Under the pieces are notes generated by a model, which did no database searches, was not told the DNA's origin, and saw nothing but the letters and a program-made list of their open reading frames with translations. A DNA stretch of 64,000 nucleotides from Microcella sp. GTDB lineage: Bacteria; Actinomycetota; Actinomycetes; Actinomycetales; Microbacteriaceae. The stretch covers positions 868,001 to 932,000 of the forward strand of contig NZ_CP075524.1 of assembly GCF_025808395.1 (NCBI RefSeq), read 5' to 3'. Both the position numbers and the translations under genes were made by a program. Shown here one piece after another: positions 47,903-56,647 of this stretch; position 1 is the first letter of the stretch, and each line of letters begins with the position of its first letter.

Positions 47903-49476
47903 CGTCACCTTCTTCACTCGGCGCGGAATCTGCCGCTGCACCCCTCATCGACGATCCCCGTCGACGGCGAGCGATTCTGTGGGCTGTCTGCACCGCACTG
48001 ATGGCCGTGGTCGCGTCGGTCTCGGGCCTGAACGTCGCCCAGCCGCAACTTGCGTTGACCTTCGAAGCCTCACAAGGCGAGGTGCTGTGGATCATCAACA
48101 CCTACACCCTCACCCTCGCGGCGCTGCTGCTGCCCTTGGGCGCCATGGGCGACCGCCTCGGGCGCAAGCCGGTGTTCATAGCGGGCCTCGTGGTCTTCGG
48201 GCTCGCCAACGTCGCCGCCGCCGTAGCGCCGACCATCGAGGTGATGCTCGCAGCAAGACTGCTCACCGGCGTGGGTGCCGCGATGATCATGCCCGTCACG
48301 CTCTCGGTCATCACCGCCTCGTTTCCTGGCACCGCGCGCTCTCGGGCAATTGGTATGTGGACGGCGGTTGCCGGGGGTGGCGGCATTCTCGGCATGTACC
48401 TCTCTGCCCTGCTGGTCGACATCGCGACGTGGCGGCTGCTGTTCGCGCTGCCGCTCGTGCTCACCGCCGCGGCACTTATGATCGGCACTCGCGCGATTCC
48501 GAATTCTCGTGACGCTGCTCCCGGCCCCTTCGACCTGCTGGGTGCTGCCAGCTCGATCGTCGCAGCCGTGGGGTTCACCTTCGCGCTTCATGAGGCACCG
48601 TCCCTCGGCTGGACCGACCCGCTCGTGCTCGGCACGCTCGGCGCGGCCGTGCTCGCCGTCGCGGTGTTCATCATTTGGGAACTGCGTACGCCGTTCCCCC
48701 TGCTCGACATCCGACACTTCCGCAGCCGTAGTCTCTCGTCGGGCACGACCTTGCTGTTGGTCTTGTTCGGCATCATCGGAGGCATCTCTCTCGTGCTTTA
48801 CCCCTACTTCCAGGTCGTGCTTGGTTGGAGCGGCCTGCTTTCCACGATCGGCATGATGCCCATGGTGCTGCTCATGATGTTCGCGTCTGGGTTCGCACCC
48901 CGAATCGCAGCGCGCATCGGCGCTCGAGCGGCCATGGCCACCGGCCTTGCCATCGCCACCGCGGGCCTCGCTCTCATGGCGGCGCTCGTCTCAACCGAGG
49001 GCGGATACCTCAGCGTGCTTCCCGGCATCATGGCCATGGGTCTCGGCGCTGGACTGGCCATGACCCCCTCGACCGAGGCCATCACCTCGTCGTTGCCTCG
49101 CGAGCAACAGGGAGTTGCTTCAGCGCTCAACGACTTGACCCGCGAGCTCGGCGCAACGCTGGGCATCGCCCTTCTGGGCGGCCTGCTCGTCGCGGGGTAT
49201 CACGGCGCGATCTCCGAACGACTCACCGGCGTGCCCGAAGCGCTTGCGGCCACTGCGCGTGATGGCATTGCCAGCGCCGCTGCGGCGAGCGAGCGCGCCG
49301 GGGTATTCGCCCAGCAAATTCTCACCGCCGCCAATGAGGCCTTCATCGTCGGATGGCAGCAGGCCTTGTGGGTCGGCGTCGCCGTCTTGAGCGTGCTTGT
49401 GCTGTTCGTCGTGTTCCGCGGGCCGCAGGGCTCGCCCACGCTGTCGGAGCCGCTGGGTCGCTCGCCTCACGTATGA
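47899..49476 (+). CDS. MFS drug-efflux transporter, DHA2 (14-helix) type
   Basis: A 525-residue transporter with about 14 membrane helices. Motif A is visible as GAMGDRLGRKPVF (about residues 78-90) and motif C-like GGGGILGMYLSALLVD in helix 5. The length and helix number fit the DHA2 family of proton-coupled multidrug exporters. It shares ATGA with the methyltransferase gene upstream, so modification and export of one compound under the XRE-cupin regulator is a reasonable inference. Confidence 0.9.
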   Translation: MTSPSSLGAESAAAPLIDDPRRRRAILWAVCTALMAVVASVSGLNVAQPQLALTFEASQGEVLWIINTYTLTLAALLLPLGAMGDRLGRKPVFIAGLVVFGLANVAAAVAPTIEVMLAARLLTGVGAAMIMPVTLSVITASFPGTARSRAIGMWTAVAGGGGILGMYLSALLVDIATWRLLFALPLVLTAAALMIGTRAIPNSRDAAPGPFDLLGAASSIVAAVGFTFALHEAPSLGWTDPLVLGTLGAAVLAVAVFIIWELRTPFPLLDIRHFRSRSLSSGTTLLLVLFGIIGGISLVLYPYFQVVLGWSGLLSTIGMMPMVLLMMFASGFAPRIAARIGARAAMATGLAIATAGLALMAALVSTEGGYLSVLPGIMAMGLGAGLAMTPSTEAITSSLPREQQGVASALNDLTRELGATLGIALLGGLLVAGYHGAISERLTGVPEALAATARDGIASAAAASERAGVFAQQILTAANEAFIVGWQQALWVGVAVLSVLVLFVVFRGPQGSPTLSEPLGRSPHV

Positions 49477-49514
49477 CGCAGTCGCCTGGCACCAAGACCT
49501 GAGCACCCGGCACA

Positions 49515-49550
49515 CCGCCGCCCTGACACTCGCAATCGTCAGGGCGGCGG
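49515..49550. terminator. Strong hairpin between convergent MFS and secreted-protein genes
   Basis: CCGCCGCCCTGAC (49515-49527) and GTCAGGGCGGCGG (49538-49550) form a perfect 13-base stem around a 10-base loop. It sits in the 89-base gap between the two convergent stop codons, so it can end transcription from both sides. It has no T-run. Confidence 0.75.
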
Positions 49551-49565
49551 GTCGACCGATGTCGC

Positions 49566-52500
49566 CTAGATCGGTGTCGGCGCGGGGGCCGAGCTTGAGA
49601 CGCCGGTCGCGCGTCTCAGCTGCACCGAGTCGAGATAGCTGACCCCGGTGCCGGCATCAACGAACTCGACGGTCAACTGCGTGTTCTGACCGCTGTCGAA
49701 CGTCTGGGTGACCAGAACCCACCCATCGGAGGCCGCCACCGAGTGCGGCCCGGTGACCGGTGTTCCGTTGCCGCCGCGAACGACGTAGTCGATCGTGCCG
49801 CCGGGCGATCGTACCCAGAAGCTCAGCGTGTAGTCGGTGTTCGCCGCCGCCGAGATCGTCTGCGCGAGAGTCTCGTCGCTGCCCGAACCGTCGACTCTCA
49901 TCGAGGCTGCGCCCTGGTACTTGTCGTCGTTCGACAGCCCGAAGCCTGACCCGACAACCCAGTTCGTCGTCGCTTTCGCGTCGAACTCGCCGTTGCTCAC
50001 CAGGTTCGGGTACAGCGGCACGTCGGTCACGCGTTGCACGCTGATCTCGTCGAACAGGTGCGTGCCGTCGCCGTTGAACCCGATGTACACGGTGAGCGCA
50101 GTGCGGTTGCCGGCGTTGAGTCGAACGGTGTACTCCGTCCACTCACTGCTGGCCGCAACCGTGCGTTCCCCGACGACGATGCCACCTGCGGCAAGAATGC
50201 GCACGAGCGCGCGGTTGTCGGTCGACTTCGCCCAGAACGTCACTCGGTAGTCGTGGTACGGCTCGACGGTGATCGACTGGCTGGTGCCGCTGTTGGCGCC
50301 CGACACACCGACCGCTTGCAGCGCAGACGAGCCAGCGTGAACATCGCTGCCGGTCACTGAGAAGTAGTTGCCGAGGTTCCAGCCAGTGGCACCACTCTCG
50401 AAGCCGGAGTTCGTGACGAGGTTCGGCCCCGGGTCGGGTTCGTTCGGCTCGGGCGGGTCGACGCCGTCGCGCACGAGCTGCAAGTAGTCGAGGCTGACCC
50501 CGACGCTGCCCGGCATCTCGTCATTCTTCAGCGTCACCGTGTTGTGGGCTCCGGCAGCCAACTCGATGTCGACTGAGACCACCCCGAAGTTCACCCAGCC
50601 CGTCGTCGGAAAGTCCACTTCGCCTTGTCGAACGCCGTTGACATAGATGCCCATCGTGGCGCCCACGTTGCCGGTGCGATAGCGCACGTCGAGGGTGTAC
50701 GTGCCGCCAGCGCCACCGTTGACGTGGTGCCACGTCAGGTAACGGCCCGGGTAGTGGAAGTTCGTCGCGAACTTGCCACCCGAAGCATCCGGGTTCGAAT
50801 ACACGCCCGAACCACCTTCGGCGATCTCGACGTGCTCAGCCTCCGTGAACTGCACGTCGACCGGGTCAACAGCCGGATAGGTCGGCGGGGGCGGTATCAC
50901 CGGATCCGGCACGATAGGCAGCGAATCCGAGATGATCGTGGCCAAGTCGAGGTAGACCTCGGTGGCCCCCGACGCGTCGGCCTGCTCGGCGCGAATCTCG
51001 ACGGTGTTGACGCCAGCCGCGAGTTGCACGACGGGCCTCACCGTCGCAAAGTCGAAGCGGTCATCGGTCGGAGCAAAGACGACATCGTGCACCTTGACGT
51101 CGTTGACGTACAGCGCCTTCTCGGCGGCATTCTCACCGCCCGAATAGCGCAGTTCGACGCGGTAGTCGCCAGCAGATGGTGCGACGACATCATCGAGGAC
51201 GACGGATGCTCCGACCTGGCCTAGGCCACGCACGACGTTCCACCCGGAGGCTTCAGTGTTGATCGCGATCTGCGCGCCCCCGGTGCGAGTGCCCGTCTCC
51301 ACCTCGATCTGCTGGCTGTCGGCGACCGGAAGAACTCCGTCGCCTCCATCGGGGTGCTCGACCGCGCCGCGATCGGGAGCCCCGGTGTAGAGCGGGTTGC
51401 CGAGAATGTCTTCGTCGCCCGCATCAGCGATCACCGTGCCGGTGTTGCGCGCGGGCGAGTCTGGGTGCAGGGCGAAGCCAGCGATGCCCGCGAGCCCGGC
51501 CTTCTCGATCACCTCGACGAACATCGGGTCGGCGACGATCTTGTTGTCATCTTTCGGCCCGGGAAACCCGTAGTAGAGGTTCGAGTCGAAGATTGGTTCA
51601 GCAAGACCCGGCACCGCCTTCACGCTCATGCCTTGACCGACGAAGATGTTGTTCTCGAAGAGGTTCGACTCGTAGGCGTCGCCCCACGTGTTCACCGTGA
51701 TCACGTCGGTGTCGTTGTAGATGACGTTGTTGTAGATGTGCACGTTGCCGTCACCGAGCCTGAAGTCGCTCGACGCGTCGTTGTGGCTGACGTTGTACCG
51801 GTAGATGAGCTCGGTGTTGGGGTCGCTCTGCTGCATGACGAGCAGGGCACCCGAATTGCCGTACGTGTAGTTGTACTGGAACACGTTTCGGCCGCTCATG
51901 TGCAGGTCGAAGTCGAAGCCTTGAGAGTCGCCCGACTGCGCGGTGTTGATGATCTCGTTGTACTGGAACGTCAGATTCTTGCTGTAGGTCGGAAAGATGG
52001 CAGCGAAGACGTTCGAGTTGTACTGCGGCCTGAAGCTGCCCACGTTGACGAGTCGATTGTTCTCGATGAGCGCGCCATCGAGCATCCAGTAGATCTGTGC
52101 GGTATTGCCCGAGACGTTGTCGACATGCACGTTCGTGCTGAACGGGCCGCCGAGCGAGGTGTTCGACGAGTAGAAGTTCAACCCGTTGGGAATGCTGTTC
52201 ATGGTCGTGATGTCTTTCACGAGCACTCGGTCGAACGCAGATGGCGTCACGGTGCCGCCCGCGTTGAAGTAGATGAGCGACGGAAACGACACGGTGCCGC
52301 GCACCTTGACGCCGTTGACGCTGTGCACGTCGATGTTCTGCACCGTGATGCCGCTCACGCGGCCACCCGGGGTGTTGATCGCTTCGACTCGCACGCCCAT
52401 GAGGGTGTCGACGAACTCGACCTCGGCCATGTTCGTGATCTCGAGGTTCTCGATCGTCCACCACGACTCGTTGCGCAGCAACACGAGCTGCTCAACCTGC

Positions 52501-53717
52501 CCGTTGCCGTTGAGCTGCGGCTTCGCGCCCGTGCCGTAACTGCTGAGCACGATGGGTTGCGCGATCGTGCCCGAGCCCTTGAGCACAAGGCTCTCGCCGT
52601 TCCAGACCGAGCCAGCCTTCAGCAGAATCTGGTCGCCCGGAAGGAAGGTGTGCTCGTTCACCTTGGCGAGCGTCTGCCAGGGGGCGGCGCTATCGGTGCC
52701 GTCATTCGCGTCGTCGCCGGCGTCGGAGTCGACGTAGTAGGTGTCGGCGTCTCGAGGCTCGGCCGTCGTGACGGTGTAGCGGTCGAGGCGCAGCGGGTAC
52801 GGCGTGGCCGCGGCGTTGATGAGCTGGATCGTGTTCGCGGTGCCCGGGTCGAGGGGCACGGTGATGGTCGTCTCGCCCCACACCGACCAGTCGTTCGACG
52901 GACTCGTCGACGCGAACACGACGGTGCCCACCGAGAGACCGTTGACGTAGATCGTCTTCGTGTTGCTGTTGCCTGCGCCGTTGGCATACCGGATCGTGAC
53001 GTCAGCATTGCCGCCGATGCCGCCATCGACGCCCGTGATCGTGTTGTACTCGCCGACGGCTGTACCGACCCGCACGAAGGCCCCGCCCGACGCGTTCGCG
53101 TCAGTGACGATCTCGGTCTGCGCACCGCTGCTGAGCTCGCCGTCTTCGGCCTCATAGGCGACGTCTCCCGTCGCGACCGTCACCGAGTAGTAGTCGAGCC
53201 TGATCGGAAAGTACTTGGTCACGTCGTTGATGAGTTGAATCGTGTTGCCTGCACCGGGCTCGAGTGCCACCGTGATGGTCTTCTCGCCCCACACCGACCA
53301 GTCGTTCGACGGGCTCGTCGAGGCGAAGACGACGTTGCCGATCTCCACCCCGTTGACGACGAGCACCTTGGTGTGGCTGTCGCCGGCACCGTATGCATAT
53401 CGGATCGTGACCTCTGCGTCGCCACCGATGCCGCCCTCGATGCCCGTGATCGTGTTGTACTGGCCGGCCTCATTGCCAACTCGCGCGAAGGCGCCGCCCG
53501 ATGCGTTCGCGTCGGTGACCACTCCGGTCTGCGCGCCGCCGCTGCTCAGCTCACCGTCTTCGGCCTCGTAGACGGTCTCGACGGTGACCGGCGTCGCAGC
53601 GTGGGCCGCATCGGTGAACAAGGGCGGTGGCGCCAGAATGCCCACCGAGGTGATGACGAAACCGATGAGCGCGAGCAGGGCTGCCGATCGGCGCCCGAGA
53701 GTGGGTGAAGCAGACAC
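49566..53717 (-). CDS. Large secreted multi-CBM right-handed beta-helix protein
   Basis: A 1383-residue exported protein. A signal peptide (first about 40 residues, ending DAAHAA) is followed by two near-duplicate CBM6/35-type modules (VYEAEDGELSSGG and VAYEAEDGELSSG). A right-handed parallel beta-helix region comes next (about 330-810; opening YYVDSDAGDDANDGTDSAAP, with N-rich ladders such as NVSGNTAQIYWMLDGALIENN). Two further galactose-binding-like modules (EVETGTRTGGAQIA; FTEAEHVEIAEGG) precede two CBM4/9-type modules (NLVTNSGFESGATGW; NLVSNGEFDAKATTNW). Proline-rich linkers join them. The layout is that of a polysaccharide lyase or glycosidase acting outside the cell. The GTG start follows AAGAAGAGAG. 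Its promoter matches that of the sugar-importer operon. Confidence 0.85.
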   Translation of the reverse strand: MSASPTLGRRSAALLALIGFVITSVGILAPPPLFTDAAHAATPVTVETVYEAEDGELSSGGAQTGVVTDANASGGAFARVGNEAGQYNTITGIEGGIGGDAEVTIRYAYGAGDSHTKVLVVNGVEIGNVVFASTSPSNDWSVWGEKTITVALEPGAGNTIQLINDVTKYFPIRLDYYSVTVATGDVAYEAEDGELSSGAQTEIVTDANASGGAFVRVGTAVGEYNTITGVDGGIGGNADVTIRYANGAGNSNTKTIYVNGLSVGTVVFASTSPSNDWSVWGETTITVPLDPGTANTIQLINAAATPYPLRLDRYTVTTAEPRDADTYYVDSDAGDDANDGTDSAAPWQTLAKVNEHTFLPGDQILLKAGSVWNGESLVLKGSGTIAQPIVLSSYGTGAKPQLNGNGQVEQLVLLRNESWWTIENLEITNMAEVEFVDTLMGVRVEAINTPGGRVSGITVQNIDVHSVNGVKVRGTVSFPSLIYFNAGGTVTPSAFDRVLVKDITTMNSIPNGLNFYSSNTSLGGPFSTNVHVDNVSGNTAQIYWMLDGALIENNRLVNVGSFRPQYNSNVFAAIFPTYSKNLTFQYNEIINTAQSGDSQGFDFDLHMSGRNVFQYNYTYGNSGALLVMQQSDPNTELIYRYNVSHNDASSDFRLGDGNVHIYNNVIYNDTDVITVNTWGDAYESNLFENNIFVGQGMSVKAVPGLAEPIFDSNLYYGFPGPKDDNKIVADPMFVEVIEKAGLAGIAGFALHPDSPARNTGTVIADAGDEDILGNPLYTGAPDRGAVEHPDGGDGVLPVADSQQIEVETGTRTGGAQIAINTEASGWNVVRGLGQVGASVVLDDVVAPSAGDYRVELRYSGGENAAEKALYVNDVKVHDVVFAPTDDRFDFATVRPVVQLAAGVNTVEIRAEQADASGATEVYLDLATIISDSLPIVPDPVIPPPPTYPAVDPVDVQFTEAEHVEIAEGGSGVYSNPDASGGKFATNFHYPGRYLTWHHVNGGAGGTYTLDVRYRTGNVGATMGIYVNGVRQGEVDFPTTGWVNFGVVSVDIELAAGAHNTVTLKNDEMPGSVGVSLDYLQLVRDGVDPPEPNEPDPGPNLVTNSGFESGATGWNLGNYFSVTGSDVHAGSSALQAVGVSGANSGTSQSITVEPYHDYRVTFWAKSTDNRALVRILAAGGIVVGERTVAASSEWTEYTVRLNAGNRTALTVYIGFNGDGTHLFDEISVQRVTDVPLYPNLVSNGEFDAKATTNWVVGSGFGLSNDDKYQGAASMRVDGSGSDETLAQTISAAANTDYTLSFWVRSPGGTIDYVVRGGNGTPVTGPHSVAASDGWVLVTQTFDSGQNTQLTVEFVDAGTGVSYLDSVQLRRATGVSSSAPAPTPI

Positions 53718-53776
53718 GTCGTTCTCTCTTCTTCAGTGGGATGCGGCATTGCATCTGACGACGTCATTGCCCGTCG

Positions 53777-53829
53777 CCGATGTCACGGTATCCCTGCGTG
53801 AGAACTCACGTCAAGGATTAACCCGATGT
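53777..53829 (-). promoter_or_regulatory. Promoter of secreted beta-helix gene with CCGATGT operators
   Basis: Read on the minus strand, -35 TTGACG (53809-53814) is 18 bases from -10 TACCGT (53785-53790). The operator word CCGATGT (plus strand) occurs at 53823-53829, 8 bases upstream of -35, and at 53777-53783, just after -10. The importer operon promoter has the same word at the same distance from the same -35 hexamer. Confidence 0.6.
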
Positions 53830-53955
53830 TTAAGCCGCAATCTCGAGGCGTGACCCTCGACTTCAGAGCGTTTCGGTGTGGAATGGCGCAAACTCGCGGA
53901 GAGCATCCCGGTAAACATCCGAGCATTGAGCGCTCGGTGACCGCGCCGCGGGGCC

Positions 53956-55128
53956 TCAGCGCGCGGTCGGCAACGACGCCGTCGCCCCCGCAGGGCGAAT
54001 GTCGGTGAGCGCACCCGAGTAGTGGCGCAGCGCGTGCGGCTGATACGGATACCGCGTGAGCGCCGCCGTGTCGATCTCGACGCCGAGGCCCGGGGCGTCA
54101 GACACCTCGACGACGCCATCGGCGAACCGCGCCGACTCTGATGCGATCTCGGCGCGCCACGGAACATCGGTCGCCATCGTCTCGAGCCAGCCGAAATTCG
54201 GGATGCTCGCCGCAAGCTGCAGCGTCGCCGCATTCGCCACCGGCCCGCTCGGGTTGTGAGGGCAGAACGTCACCTGCCACATCTCGGCCGCCGCAGCGAT
54301 GCGCGACAGCTCGAGAATGCCCCCCGCGTGCGAGACGTCGGGCTGCACGTATGAGGCGCAGCCGCGCTCGAAGACCTCGCGAAAATCCCACCGGGTGTAG
54401 AGCCGCTCACCGAGCGAGATCGGCGTGCGCGTCGACCGGTTCAGGCGAGCGTAGTTCTCGAGATTGCCCGGAATGAGCGGCTCTTCGAACCACAGCACGT
54501 CGAAGCGCTCGAGCTCGTGGGCGATGCGCGTCGCGGCCGGCAGATCGAACCTGCCGTGGCCCTCGATCATGAGCTCTGCGTCGTCGCCGACAGCCTCGCG
54601 CACCGCCTCGACGCACTCGAGGGCCGCGCTGAGCTCGCGTCGCGTGAGGTCGCGAAAGGCTGCGCCGAATGGGTCCCACTTGAGCCCGGTGTAGCCGCTC
54701 GCCACCGTGTCGACCGCGCAGCGCGCGAAATCGGCGGGCGTGCGCGACCCCGCGAACCACCCGTTCGCATAGGCCCGGATGCTCGGCCGAACCCTGCCGC
54801 CCAGCAGTTCGTGCACCGGCACCCCGAGCGCCTTGCCCTTGATATCCCACAGCGCCATCTCGATCGCCGAGAGGGCGCTCGTGAGCACGACCCCGCCCCG
54901 CCAGTAGGCGTCGCGGTAGGCGTCGTGCCACCACGCGCTGATGTCGCGCAGATCGCGGCCGCGCAGGCTCGGCTCGAGCTCGTGCACGGCCTCGACGACG
55001 GTCTTCTCGCGATACTCGAGCGTCGCCTCGCCCCAGCCGTGGATGCCCGACTCGGTCGTGAGCTTCACGAAGACCCAGTTGGTGCGAAAAGCGTCGCAGA
55101 CGAATGTCTCGAGTGTGGCCAGCTGCAT
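53956..55128 (-). CDS. Enolase-superfamily sugar-acid dehydratase (mandelate racemase/galactonate dehydratase type)
   Basis: A 390-residue protein of the MR/MLE class. After the N-terminal capping domain (GIHGWGEATLEYREKTVVEA) come YTGLKWDPFG at the first barrel strand and metal ligands in MIEGHGRFD, WFEEPLIPGN and SLGERLY. The C-terminal FCPHNPSGPVANAATLQLAA matches D-galactonate dehydratase-type enzymes. It would dehydrate an aldonic acid. Neighbouring fucosidase and dehydrogenase genes make L-fuconate a candidate. It is the last gene of the importer/glycosidase operon, 16 bases after the clan-A glycosidase. The 238 bases beyond it hold only the next gene's promoter. Confidence 0.87.
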   Translation of the reverse strand: MQLATLETFVCDAFRTNWVFVKLTTESGIHGWGEATLEYREKTVVEAVHELEPSLRGRDLRDISAWWHDAYRDAYWRGGVVLTSALSAIEMALWDIKGKALGVPVHELLGGRVRPSIRAYANGWFAGSRTPADFARCAVDTVASGYTGLKWDPFGAAFRDLTRRELSAALECVEAVREAVGDDAELMIEGHGRFDLPAATRIAHELERFDVLWFEEPLIPGNLENYARLNRSTRTPISLGERLYTRWDFREVFERGCASYVQPDVSHAGGILELSRIAAAAEMWQVTFCPHNPSGPVANAATLQLAASIPNFGWLETMATDVPWRAEIASESARFADGVVEVSDAPGLGVEIDTAALTRYPYQPHALRHYSGALTDIRPAGATASLPTAR

Positions 55129-55144
55129 GCGCGGTGCTCAGATC

Positions 55145-56647
55145 TCAGTCGCGGTAGCGGCGTCGCCGCAGCGTGCTCAGCGTGCTCTCGCCCTCGGGCA
55201 CCGGCCGAGGGTCGAGGTATCCGGGCACGGCAGAGGCGTCGGTGAGCACGAGCGGGTAGTCGCTGATCGGCACGGTGAACCGCACCCCGAGAATCGCGTC
55301 GAACGCGAGCTGCTCGTCGAGCGGCATCGGCTCGATCACGTGCACGGCACCCGTGAGCATGTCGACCAGCACCGGTCGATCAAGGGTCAGATCGTTGTCC
55401 CACCACACCTGCACCTGCACCTCGCGCGGCGCCGAACGCTGCTGCGGGTCTTCACTGAGCCAGTAGGCGAACACCGGGTGCCCTGCGCGCGCGAAGCTCG
55501 CGCACACGGGAGCCGAGAGCATGCCGGTCTGCTCGGGATGCTGCTCATCGACCTCGCGGAACATGCTCAAGAGCTCACGGCGCTCGCTCGAATCGTCGAC
55601 GAAGAACGCGACGCGCTGCAGCACCTCGAAAGCCTTCTTCGGCTCATAGCTGTCACCGCGGATGAGCCCCATCATCACCGGGGGCCGCTCGCCGCCATCT
55701 GACTGCCGATAGGCCTTCGCCATGAGGTCGACGGCGTGAAAGTAGAACGACCGCACGAAGCCCACCCCGAGATCGGCAAAGACCCGGCGCGCGACCCAGC
55801 GTGCCTGCACGTCTTCGTCGATGTCGTAGAGCCCGAGCCAGTCGTCGTTGTGACCGAACGCCTGCGAGGGGCACCCCGCTTCGCCCTGCCAGATCTCGAC
55901 GCTGCCGGGCGGTGAGTATCGATCGAGCAGGCGCCGCACGAGGTCGTGCATGGTGCGCAGATTGTGCTCGGGCACAGGCTGGTAGGGGTGGAAGGTCAGC
56001 ACGTCGATCGTGTCGGCGAGGCCCGCCTGCAGTGCCTCTTCGAGAAAGATCGGGTCGACGCGCGAGAGCGCACCCCCGACGATCACGACGTCGGGGTCGA
56101 CCTCGCGCACGGCGGCAGCGGTGAGCGCGGCCAACCGGGCGTAGGCCGCCCCGTTCTCTTGCGCGGGCATCCAGAACTGCGGAATGTTGGGCTCGTTCCA
56201 GACTTCCCAGTGCGAGACGCGCCCGCGAAGATGAGCGGCGAGAGCACCGACATAGCGACACCATGCCTCGACGACGTCGTCGGAGTAGTTGACGGGCACG
56301 TAGCCGACGGCCGACTCGTGCGGAGCATCCGTCGTATAGAGAATGTTGCCGAACGTCAGCGACAGCAGCGTCGAGACCCCGGCCGCGGCGAGCTTGTCGA
56401 TGATGTCGTCGAGCCACGCGAAGTCATACACACCCGGCGCTTTCTCGCACTTGCTCCACCCCGACTGCACGCGCGCCCACCCGACGCCGAGCTGCGCGAG
56501 CAAGGGGTACACCCGCTCAGGGTCGAACAGATCGCGGTCGAGCGTCTCGAAGCCGACGCCGAGGCGCGAGGCGATCGCACCCGTGCGCGACGGCAGCTCG
56601 AGAGTGCCGGCGACCGGAAGATCGATGAAGGTGGGTGCGGTGCTCAT
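55145..56647 (-). CDS. Glycoside hydrolase, clan A (GH39-like beta-xylosidase type)
   Basis: A 500-residue (alpha/beta)8-barrel glycosidase. The acid/base glutamate is in HWEVWNEPNIPQF (about residue 155) and the likely nucleophile in VEIWQGEAGCPSQ (about residue 253); both are at barrel strand ends as in GH-A families. The C-terminal 130 residues look like a beta-sandwich. No signal peptide is present, so it acts on imported oligosaccharides. The exact family and sugar are uncertain. Its ATG at 56647 overlaps the fucosidase stop by four bases, confirming the start. Confidence 0.82.
   Translation of the reverse strand: MSTAPTFIDLPVAGTLELPSRTGAIASRLGVGFETLDRDLFDPERVYPLLAQLGVGWARVQSGWSKCEKAPGVYDFAWLDDIIDKLAAAGVSTLLSLTFGNILYTTDAPHESAVGYVPVNYSDDVVEAWCRYVGALAAHLRGRVSHWEVWNEPNIPQFWMPAQENGAAYARLAALTAAAVREVDPDVVIVGGALSRVDPIFLEEALQAGLADTIDVLTFHPYQPVPEHNLRTMHDLVRRLLDRYSPPGSVEIWQGEAGCPSQAFGHNDDWLGLYDIDEDVQARWVARRVFADLGVGFVRSFYFHAVDLMAKAYRQSDGGERPPVMMGLIRGDSYEPKKAFEVLQRVAFFVDDSSERRELLSMFREVDEQHPEQTGMLSAPVCASFARAGHPVFAYWLSEDPQQRSAPREVQVQVWWDNDLTLDRPVLVDMLTGAVHVIEPMPLDEQLAFDAILGVRFTVPISDYPLVLTDASAVPGYLDPRPVPEGESTLSTLRRRRYRD

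Noticed and set aside
51354..53708. 784-codon plus-strand frame opposite the beta-helix gene
   Set aside because: Composition is R/V/D/H-rich and repetitive, mirroring the complementary strand's codons. The minus-strand gene has a signal peptide and clear domains.
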